Of a stretch of 5,054 nucleotides of DNA, positions 1 to 5,054 are shown in pieces. The stretch lies in NCBI GenBank assembly GCA_016207225.1, contig JACQQB010000093.1:1-5054 (forward strand). Direction: 5' to 3'. The notes beneath the pieces are model-generated. The model was given only the letters and a program-made list of their open reading frames with translations. It searched no databases and was not told where the DNA came from. How positions within the stretch are numbered: the first letter of the stretch is position 1; each line of letters begins with the position of its first letter. The translations under genes and the position numbers were made by a program. The DNA comes from Microcaldota archaeon. Its GTDB lineage: Archaea; Micrarchaeota; Micrarchaeia; Burarchaeales; JACQQB01.

Positions 1-2
1 AT

Positions 3-1598
3 GATAAGGCTATTGAAAATTATAACATGTCAATAGTCCTTAACCCAAAGTTTGCCGAAGCTTATTTTAACCGTGGCTTATGCTACTACAACAAAAAAGA
101 CTTCGATAAAGCCACTGAGGACTATAATAAATCAGCTGACATAGACCCAAAGAATGCCGTAATCTACAACAACAGGGGAGATGCATTCTACAGAAAGCAA
201 GATTTTGACAAGGCTATAGTTGACTATGATAAAGCAATAAGCATCAACCCAAGGTATTTGAAAGCCTATTACAACAGGGGCTTGGCATACGCATGCCAGC
301 AGGATTATGAAAGGGCAATCGAAGACTTTAACAAGGTAGTTGAACTGAACCCGGATTTTGCCGAGGCTTACCATATCCGTGGTTTAGCTTACGATTATAT
401 GGGTAATTTTGACAGGGCTATCGCAGATTATGACAAAGCAGTAGAGCTTAACCCAAATTTCACGGAAGCGATTAATCACCGGGAACTGGCCAAGTCCAAG
501 AAAGAGAGGGGCGACTTTTCCCCTGGCGGTGACAGCGGTGCGGTTCCTACAGAACCAGGACAGGGGCCAAGCTTAAACCCGATCAAGCTGCTGCAAAAGC
601 CCAACATGAACTTTAAGGATGTTGCAGGCTTGGATAGGCTAAAGGAAATAATCAAGGACTCAATCGTCTATCCCTTAATGGACCCAGACCTAGCCAGAAA
701 ATATGGTAAATTGGGTGGTGGAGGAATACTTTTCTACGGTCCTCCAGGCTGTGGTAAAACCTTCATTGTAAAAGGCGCAGCAGGCGAGTGTAAATCCGCC
801 TTTATAAATGCCAAAATCAGTGATATCCTGGACATGTATGTCGGTAATACTGAAAAGAACCTCCATAATATATTTGAAACTGCCAGAAAGAATTCTCCCT
901 GTCTTGTTTTCATTGATGAAGTAGAAGCATTAGGTGGAAGAAGAGACCAGATGCAGCAACAGCCATACCAAAAAATGGCCGTCAATCAACTTCTTTATGA
1001 AATGGATGGCATAGAAGCCAAGAATGAAAACGTTCTGGTTATCGGTGCAACTAACGCTCCGTGGGATGTAGACCCTGCTCTCAGAAGGTCAGGCAGGTTT
1101 ACCAAGCACGTCTATGTCCCAGAGCCTGATAAAAAATCAAGAGAACAATTGTTCAAGCTCTATTTAGCCAAACTCCCAACTTCAAAAGGTATCGGTTATG
1201 GAAGGCTTGCAAGGGCTACTGTCGGCTATGCAGCATCAGACGTCAAGACTATCTGTGAAGATGCAGCTGCAATCCCATGGAAGGAAGCATTCGTCTCCCA
1301 ACAGGAAGGCAAAAAAGCCAAACAAAGGGAAGTGACTATGAGGGACCTTATAGCCGCAGTAAAAAGGAAGAAATCCTCATTGCCACCGTGGTATGAATCA
1401 GCAAAGAAAGAGATTGGCCAACAAGAGGAAAAAACAGTGGTAGATGGAAAAGAGCACATAAAAATAACTGAAAGTAAGATGGCAGCAGGAGAAAAAGAGC
1501 AATTCAAAGAACTGCTTGACGTAATCAAAAAGAACAATGAATGGTGGTATAAAGGCTACAAGTGGTTCCTAAAGCACCTTGCTCTCTATGTGTTTTGA
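3..1598 (+). CDS. TPR-repeat AAA ATPase (p97/Vps4-like), 5' partial
   Basis: Predicted cytosolic ATP-driven protein remodeller or unfoldase with a TPR partner-binding region. The frame is open to the window's left edge: the codons before the first ATG (base 27) read DKAIENYN, the second helix of another TPR, so that ATG is internal and the true start lies upstream. Numbering from that Met, TPR units span about 9-144, then comes a Gly/Pro-rich linker (about 163-185) and one AAA module. The module shows DVAGLD (198-203), Walker A GPPGCGKT (238-245), pore-loop YVG (271-273), Walker B LVFIDE (293-298), sensor-1 N343, arginine fingers R354 and R357 in RRSGRF, and the helical-lid motif GYAASDV (400-406). 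All ATPase residues look intact, so it should be active. The C-terminus is lysine-rich and then strongly aromatic (from W507). A membrane-protease gene follows after 15 bp. Substrates are unknown. The AAA assignment is firm; the cellular role is not. Confidence 0.93.
   Translation, partial: DKAIENYNMSIVLNPKFAEAYFNRGLCYYNKKDFDKATEDYNKSADIDPKNAVIYNNRGDAFYRKQDFDKAIVDYDKAISINPRYLKAYYNRGLAYACQQDYERAIEDFNKVVELNPDFAEAYHIRGLAYDYMGNFDRAIADYDKAVELNPNFTEAINHRELAKSKKERGDFSPGGDSGAVPTEPGQGPSLNPIKLLQKPNMNFKDVAGLDRLKEIIKDSIVYPLMDPDLARKYGKLGGGGILFYGPPGCGKTFIVKGAAGECKSAFINAKISDILDMYVGNTEKNLHNIFETARKNSPCLVFIDEVEALGGRRDQMQQQPYQKMAVNQLLYEMDGIEAKNENVLVIGATNAPWDVDPALRRSGRFTKHVYVPEPDKKSREQLFKLYLAKLPTSKGIGYGRLARATVGYAASDVKTICEDAAAIPWKEAFVSQQEGKKAKQREVTMRDLIAAVKRKKSSLPPWYESAKKEIGQQEEKTVVDGKEHIKITESKMAAGEKEQFKELLDVIKKNNEWWYKGYKWFLKHLALYVF
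51..458 (+). repeat. Four tandem 34-residue TPR units (102-bp period)
   Basis: Four consecutive 102-bp units (51-152, 153-254, 255-356, 357-458) encode TPRs with the usual pattern: A-Y-NRG-AY in helix A, then DFDKAI-DY-KA and a closing NP. Half of an earlier unit precedes base 51 and a degenerate half follows base 458, so the full array is longer than seen. Unit helices B at 201-236 and 405-440 are close at the DNA level as well as in protein, which suggests fairly recent unit duplication or strong constraint. TPR arrays bind peptides or partner proteins. Here the array stands where Vps4/CdvC-type ATPases carry a MIT domain. Confidence 0.92.
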
Positions 1599-1613
1599 TA
1601 AAGTTGATAGAAG

Positions 1614-3113
1614 ATGAAGATTGCCTATCCATTAGCTATACTGCTACTTCTATCCTTAGTTTATGGCCAAGTGACAGAGCTTGAAGATAATTTTTTCGCC
1701 AACAACACAATAATTGCAGCAGTGAACGCACCAGAAGAAATCAACTTTACTTCTCCTTCCACAACTTTGAAATTCGACATTAGCATCAAAAACAATTATT
1801 CTGAGCCTTTAGAGGTTTATCTTGCATACAAAACAAATTCAAAATGGCGCATAAGTAAAAAAATTGGCACGGTTATGCCCAACGAATACAAGACCTTTGC
1901 AACAGAGCTCTTTTTCCAGTATAACGGCACTTCTGTTGAAAAAACAAACCTGGCTCTAATCTCCCCGGGAGAACCTCCAAAGGGATATGCTTTCTCCATA
2001 ACCCAGAACTGGCTTAATTATGAAACCCAAGTTAAAACCATTCTGCTAAATTCCAGTGCAATAGCAATTCCCATACTTGCTCTGGGTGTAGCTGCAATCC
2101 TTATCTACATAACTGAACTTGCTTACGCAACAAAAACTTCCAGGGGCATAAGCGGAGACGAGTACAACCTCAGGACCTTATTTTTTCCTCTCCTAAGGGG
2201 CAGGCCGTTTCTTGAAAAAGTAGCAGACATAGTAATAAACCCGATTTTTTGGGCAGTTGAAATACTGACTGCCTTAATCATAGTCTATATCATAAGGGAG
2301 CACAGCCTGGCCAAGCTTGGTCTTGGTCTAGGGGACCAAGTTTTTGCTCTTGCACTGTTCTCAGCAATACTCATGCCTTTCATCTATGTAGCCCTGATCT
2401 GGCTAGCCCAAAGGTATTATGAAAAAGAGCCATTAAGGTTCACAACCTCAATGTTCCTCTGGGGATTGCTGGCGGCATTCTGTGCCTATATCCTGAATTC
2501 TCTTACTACTGCACTCCTTCCTCAGTTAGGCGATGGAATCAGTAAAACCACGATTGTCATAATAACCGTAGGGCTATCAGCACCAATAATAGAAGAATTG
2601 CTCAAGGGCGTGGGAATACTGATAGCAGCAGGCCATCATGAGCTGGACAGCACTTTCAACGGCCTAACCTACGGGTTTGCCTGCGGTGTTGGCTTTTCGA
2701 TAATTGAAAACCTATTCTACTTTGCATCACACATAAATCCATTTGAAACCGGCTTAGCAGGTTGGTTAGTATTAATAATCCAGAGGTCAATTCTAAACTC
2801 TCTGGCCCATGGCTGCTTTACCGCAACTACTGGCGCAATAATAGGCTTCATCAAGAGCAGACCTGAAACCAGCAAATATACTTACATCAGCTTTCTGCCT
2901 GCAGTTTTCATCGCAATCGTACTCCACTCATCATTCAACCTAAGTGCAATCCTAGACAGCTATGCAGTCCTAAACCTACATTTCCCAGTGTTCCTCTTCA
3001 ATCCACTACTTGTCTTAGTCCTTTCATCATCATTCCTGATTGTTTTCATTTTATCTGCTCTGGAAATAAACCAAAAAAAGATCTCAAAAATAGCACAAAG
3101 TAAACTAGCCTGA
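1614..3113 (+). CDS. PrsW-family intramembrane metalloprotease with extracytoplasmic N-terminal domain
   Basis: Predicted polytopic membrane protease of the PrsW type (MEROPS M82), which cleaves membrane-anchored substrates. Residues 1-18 form a signal peptide (MKIAYPL, then a Leu-rich core, possible cleavage near G18/Q19). Residues 19 to about 145 look like a beta-rich, Ig-like extracytoplasmic domain with five N-glycosylation sequons (N30, N44, N61, N104, N146). About nine hydrophobic segments follow, the first at 148-170. The family motifs are present: E327-E328-x-x-K331, F361-x3-E365-N, H399 after R391, and H438-S-S-F-N442; the Glu and His residues are the expected metal-site and catalytic set. 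The gene starts 15 bp after the AAA ATPase stop with only a weak SD (GATAG), so it is probably translated from the shared transcript. Its 3' end overlaps the convergent cysteine-cluster gene. The substrate is unknown. A CPBP-type protease is less likely because that family uses EExxxR. Confidence 0.88.
   Translation: MKIAYPLAILLLLSLVYGQVTELEDNFFANNTIIAAVNAPEEINFTSPSTTLKFDISIKNNYSEPLEVYLAYKTNSKWRISKKIGTVMPNEYKTFATELFFQYNGTSVEKTNLALISPGEPPKGYAFSITQNWLNYETQVKTILLNSSAIAIPILALGVAAILIYITELAYATKTSRGISGDEYNLRTLFFPLLRGRPFLEKVADIVINPIFWAVEILTALIIVYIIREHSLAKLGLGLGDQVFALALFSAILMPFIYVALIWLAQRYYEKEPLRFTTSMFLWGLLAAFCAYILNSLTTALLPQLGDGISKTTIVIITVGLSAPIIEELLKGVGILIAAGHHELDSTFNGLTYGFACGVGFSIIENLFYFASHINPFETGLAGWLVLIIQRSILNSLAHGCFTATTGAIIGFIKSRPETSKYTYISFLPAVFIAIVLHSSFNLSAILDSYAVLNLHFPVFLFNPLLVLVLSSSFLIVFILSALEINQKKISKIAQSKLA
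3073..3090 (-). terminator. Possible poly-U terminator for the cysteine-cluster gene
   Basis: On the minus strand, 15-32 bases past the TAG stop, there are runs of five and then seven T (3090-3086 and 3079-3073) separated by GAGATC. Archaeal transcription typically ends at such U-rich stretches. The caveat is that on the plus strand the same bases are Lys/Asn/Gln codons at the end of the protease gene, so the run may be incidental. Confidence 0.3.
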
Positions 3114-3659
3114 TTCCTTCACTTTGGAAATCATAAACTCCAGGAACATTTTCAAATTTCCGCTGGGTGCAAGCTTTGCATTCCACTCCCTGCACCATTT
3201 GCCATAGTTCTCCAGTTCTTTCTTTTGTTTTTCAACATCCTCAAAAAACTGCGTTCTAGCATGCTTATCAAGGGTCCAACTTACCGGACACCTGTACTTT
3301 TCCTTATACGCAAGCTCTCCGTCACTGCCTTTTTGGAAAGGATAAACTCTGCAGGTCATCGGCCTAAAGTTGTAAACACCGCAATAGTTGTTTTTTCCTA
3401 AAAAAATACATGATTCTGCGTTGTCTCTTTTTAGGCAAAGCAGGTATTCTTCTGGAAAACCCTCGTTAAACAAGAAAAATCTATGGGCAAGCGGAATTTC
3501 CACAGAGGTTGCCTTAACCACATCTACCCAGTCCAGGCTATCTACTTTGTCCACTAGCCTAACCAAGTCATAAGCAGTTATCGCAACTACATAATTCTTA
3601 CAGCATTTTGCAGTGCACTCTGCGCATGGCCCATTCAAAGAACTTTCCATCTGCACCAT
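3105..3659 (-). CDS. YkgJ-family cysteine-cluster protein (putative Fe/Zn-binding)
   Basis: A soluble 184-residue protein of the YkgJ/CxxCxxCC family (Pfam PF03692 type), predicted to bind a metal ion or Fe-S cluster. The biochemical role of the family is largely undefined. Ten cysteines are visible: C12, C15, C19 and C20 form the signature C-x2-C-x3-CC; C75 and C84 follow; C93 and C103 lie in the typical YCGVYNFRPMTCRVYPF block; then come C124 and C156. A Lys/Glu-rich helix (about 140-150) precedes the C-terminal tail. No signal peptide or membrane segment is seen. The start is ambiguous: ATG at 3659 or an in-frame ATG at 3650 (M4). A box-A-like element about 30 bp upstream of 3659 would give an almost leaderless mRNA for the first choice. 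The gene diverges from pyrD and overlaps the protease gene tail to tail. Nothing ties it clearly to pyrimidine synthesis apart from position. Confidence 0.87.
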   Translation of the reverse strand: MVQMESSLNGPCAECTAKCCKNYVVAITAYDLVRLVDKVDSLDWVDVVKATSVEIPLAHRFFLFNEGFPEEYLLCLKRDNAESCIFLGKNNYCGVYNFRPMTCRVYPFQKGSDGELAYKEKYRCPVSWTLDKHARTQFFEDVEKQKKELENYGKWCREWNAKLAPSGNLKMFLEFMISKVKESG

Positions 3660-3725
3660 AGTCCAATAATCTCAATCAGGCAATGCTTTTTAATCTTCTT
3701 TTATCTAAAATAGAAAGGTGCTAGG
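3660..3725. promoter_or_regulatory. Divergent promoter region between the cysteine-cluster gene and pyrD
   Basis: This 66-bp gap separates two divergent starts. The AT-rich element GCTTTTTAATC at 3685-3695 resembles an archaeal TATA box on either strand. Read on the minus strand (GATTAAAAAGC) it is preceded by purine-rich AAAGAAG, a plausible BRE, and lies about 30 bp from the ATG at 3659. Read on the plus strand it lies about 35 bp before the pyrD ATG, which would place the transcript start just ahead of the pyrD SD. A second AT-rich stretch, CTTTTATCTA, is at 3698-3707. Promoter identity is inferred from position and composition only. Confidence 0.5.
3716..3720 (+). promoter_or_regulatory. 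Shine-Dalgarno site of pyrD
   Basis: AGGTG ends 5 bases before the pyrD ATG at 3726 and matches the core of the archaeal anti-SD complement GGAGGTGAT. It supports that ATG as the true start, and it argues that the pyrD message has a short leader rather than being leaderless. Confidence 0.6.
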
Positions 3726-4622
3726 ATGCTAGAAACTGAGATATGCGGAGTTAAGATTCAAAACCCAACAATTCTTGCATCCGGTATCCGTGGAATAGGC
3801 TCAGGAAGTTTTACCCGTGCTGCAAAAGAAGGCGCAGGCGCCGCTGTTTCTAAATCCTGTTGTTTACAGCCTAGAGCAGGATACGCAAGTCCTACAGTTC
3901 TAGTCCATGAAAACATGGTATTAAATGCAATAGGCTTGGCAAACCCTGGTGTAGAGGAGGAAATCAAAGAGATCAAGACGGCTCTTGAAACATCCCAAAT
4001 TCCGATAATAGCGAGTGTTTTTGAGAATTCTATTGAAACTTTTGGTGAGGTTGCTAGAAAAGTCAGCGAAGCTAACCCACATCTGATAGAACTGGATATG
4101 TCCTGTCCGCATGTAAAAGGCGTATCCTTCGCTTATGATGCAGACCTGGCAGCTAAAGTTACTGCCAATGTAAAAGAGAATACCAAGATTCCAATAATAG
4201 TCAAGCTCTCCCCAAACGTCAGCAACATTGGCAACATAGCCAAAAAAGTGGAAGAGGCAGGTGCAGATGCAATTTCAGCCATAAACTCGGCTTCCGGGAT
4301 GATGATAGACATTGAAAGCGGCAGGCCAATCCTGGGGAATAAAACCGGGGGCTTAACTGGTCCGGCAATCAAACCAATAGGTGTACGCTGCGTTTATGAA
4401 ATCTGCAAAACCGTCAACATACCTGTACTCGGGATAGGTGGCATAATGACAGGCAATGACGCTATTGAATACATAATGGCAGGTGCAACTGCTGTGCAGA
4501 TAGGCTCAGGGGCCTATTACAGGAAAAATATTTTTAAGGAAGTTTGCAAAGAAATTCAGGACTTCATGAAGTCTCATGGTTACTCAAAATTAAACGATAT
4601 GAAGGGCCTAGCCCTTAGGTAA
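3726..4622 (+). CDS. pyrD: Dihydroorotate dehydrogenase, class 1B catalytic subunit
   Basis: FMN enzyme that oxidises dihydroorotate to orotate in de novo UMP synthesis; cytosolic. The 298-residue length fits class 1 PyrD. Features of the (beta/alpha)8 barrel: N-terminal NPTILASG (13-20), K43 in VSKS, the substrate loop NAIGLANPG (67-75), catalytic-base C127 in SCPHVKG (126-132), K160 in IVKLSPN, N187-S188, the GGLTG-AIKP segment (208-217), and the FMN-phosphate motifs GIGGI (236-240) and QIGSG (258-262). Assignment to class 1B rests on the overlapping pyrK downstream. One oddity: compared with the Lactococcus class 1A enzyme, two orotate-contact asparagines around the catalytic Cys read D124 and H129 here. 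His at the second position is also familiar from the related PreA/DPD enzymes, but the downstream PyrK and the rest of the active site favour PyrD. The start is supported by AGGTG 5 bases upstream. Confidence 0.95.
   Translation: MLETEICGVKIQNPTILASGIRGIGSGSFTRAAKEGAGAAVSKSCCLQPRAGYASPTVLVHENMVLNAIGLANPGVEEEIKEIKTALETSQIPIIASVFENSIETFGEVARKVSEANPHLIELDMSCPHVKGVSFAYDADLAAKVTANVKENTKIPIIVKLSPNVSNIGNIAKKVEEAGADAISAINSASGMMIDIESGRPILGNKTGGLTGPAIKPIGVRCVYEICKTVNIPVLGIGGIMTGNDAIEYIMAGATAVQIGSGAYYRKNIFKEVCKEIQDFMKSHGYSKLNDMKGLALR
4602..4619 (+). other. Small hairpin at the pyrD/pyrK junction
   Basis: AAGGGC (4602-4607) and GCCCTT (4611-4616) form a perfect 6-bp stem around a 3-base loop, ending 5 bases before the first pyrK ATG. 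An alternative weaker pairing, CCTA (4607-4610) with TAGG (4616-4619), would cover the AGG of the potential pyrK SD. The two folds exclude each other. The bases also encode the last PyrD residues (KGLALR), so the symmetry may be chance. Confidence 0.35.
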
Positions 4623-5054
4623 TGGATATGCTGCCAAAAGCATTCAAAGTTGATAAAATAGTAATGGAGAACACCCAGACTAAAACATTTCTTCTGGATG
4701 GCAAGTACAATGCCAAGCCTGGGCAGTTTGTGATGGCCTGGCTTCCAGATGTGAATGAAAAGCCAATGAGCATAGGCTCTGCTTCGCCCATTTCCCTAAG
4801 CATAGCTAACGTTGGCGGCTTCAGCTCATCGATGCACGCATTAAAAGAAGGAGATAAAATATGGCTCCGCGGTCCTTTTGGGAATTTTTATAATTTGAAA
4901 GGCAAGAGCATTGCCCTGGTTGCAGGTGGCTATGGGGTTGCTCCTCTCAGGTTCTTAGCCAAGGAAGCAATTCAGAAGGGCCTGAAAGTAAAAATGATAA
5001 TGGGGGCAAGAAGCAAAGACCTGATGATGCTTCCTCCACAATGCGAAACCATAA
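4622..5054 (+). CDS. pyrK: Dihydroorotate dehydrogenase electron-transfer subunit, 3' partial
   Basis: FAD/2Fe-2S subunit that carries electrons from PyrD's FMN to NAD+. The frame is open at the window's right edge, leaving 144 residues visible, a bit over half the usual length. The N-terminal FNR-like beta-barrel shows the flavin motif KPMSI (47-51) and GPFGNFY (84-90). The NAD-binding half begins with ALVAGGYGVAPLRFL (98-112), followed by a GARSKD strand end (128-133). The four 2Fe-2S cysteines expected near the C-terminus lie beyond the window; C141 is not obviously one of them. The first ATG overlaps the pyrD stop by one base (TAATG), consistent with translational coupling. A second in-frame ATG at 4628 (M3) has AGGT 7 bases upstream, a better SD spacing, so the start may be either. 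The low-similarity alternative is another FNR-type reductase subunit, but the position directly after pyrD decides it. Confidence 0.9.
   Translation, partial: MDMLPKAFKVDKIVMENTQTKTFLLDGKYNAKPGQFVMAWLPDVNEKPMSIGSASPISLSIANVGGFSSSMHALKEGDKIWLRGPFGNFYNLKGKSIALVAGGYGVAPLRFLAKEAIQKGLKVKMIMGARSKDLMMLPPQCETI

Noticed and set aside
27..29. ATG at 27 as the start of the AAA gene
   Set aside because: The frame is open to the window edge and the preceding codons encode a TPR helix (DKAIENYN), so this Met sits inside a repeat.
1587..1598. HbYX proteasome-docking motif at the AAA C-terminus
   Set aside because: The motif needs Tyr as the penultimate residue; the chain ends Y-V-F, so the fit is off by one.
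2311..2340. Palindrome CCAAGCTTGG and a 7-bp inverted repeat CTTGGTC/GACCAAG
   Set aside because: Lies in the middle of the protease coding region, where it encodes a Leu/Gly-rich stretch; no sign of a regulatory or recombination role.
3217..3232. U-rich stretch on the plus strand as a terminator for the protease transcript
   Set aside because: It is about 100 bases past the stop and is explained by Lys/Glu codons of the minus-strand gene; too weak to call.
3388..3573. 61-residue open frame on the plus strand
   Set aside because: It lies wholly antisense to the cysteine-cluster gene, is Ser/Thr-rich with no recognisable motif, and has no SD. Other antisense open frames inside the five genes were dropped for the same reason.
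4095..4112. Reading the flavoenzyme as a dihydropyrimidine dehydrogenase subunit (PreA) because of SCPH
   Set aside because: No ferredoxin-type cysteine motifs are present, the length and remaining motifs fit PyrD, and pyrK overlaps downstream.

Overview
The window looks archaeal and carries five protein-coding genes in two blocks. The reasons are an archaeal-style class 1B PyrD followed directly by PyrK, a p97/Cdc48/Vps4-like AAA ATPase, a box-A-like AT-rich promoter element, and short SD motifs of the GGTG/AGGT type. Base composition is moderate and AGG/AGA arginine codons are common. I cannot name the lineage from the sequence. An uncultured euryarchaeal or DPANN-type genome is a guess.

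Left block (bases 1-3113, + strand): an AAA ATPase with an N-terminal TPR array, whose 5' end lies outside the window, is followed after 15 bp by a PrsW-type polytopic intramembrane protease. The protease carries a signal peptide and an extracytoplasmic N-terminal domain. The tight spacing suggests co-transcription. Together they could link a cytosolic ATP-driven unfoldase or remodeller to membrane proteolysis, but this is inference.

Middle (3105-3659, - strand): a YkgJ-family cysteine-cluster protein converges on the protease gene. The two 3' ends overlap by 9 bp.

Right block (3726-5054, + strand): pyrD (dihydroorotate dehydrogenase, catalytic subunit) and the start of pyrK (its FAD/2Fe-2S electron-transfer subunit) overlap at a TAATG junction. 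This is the fourth step of de novo pyrimidine synthesis, with electrons passed from FMN in PyrD through PyrK to NAD+. The 66-bp gap at 3660-3725 is the divergent promoter region for the cysteine-cluster gene and pyrD, and is the only real intergenic space.

I see no RNA genes, CRISPR arrays, insertion sequences or attachment sites. The points most worth a second look are the TPR-AAA/PrsW pair, the substituted orotate-contact positions in PyrD, and the small hairpin at the pyrD/pyrK junction.
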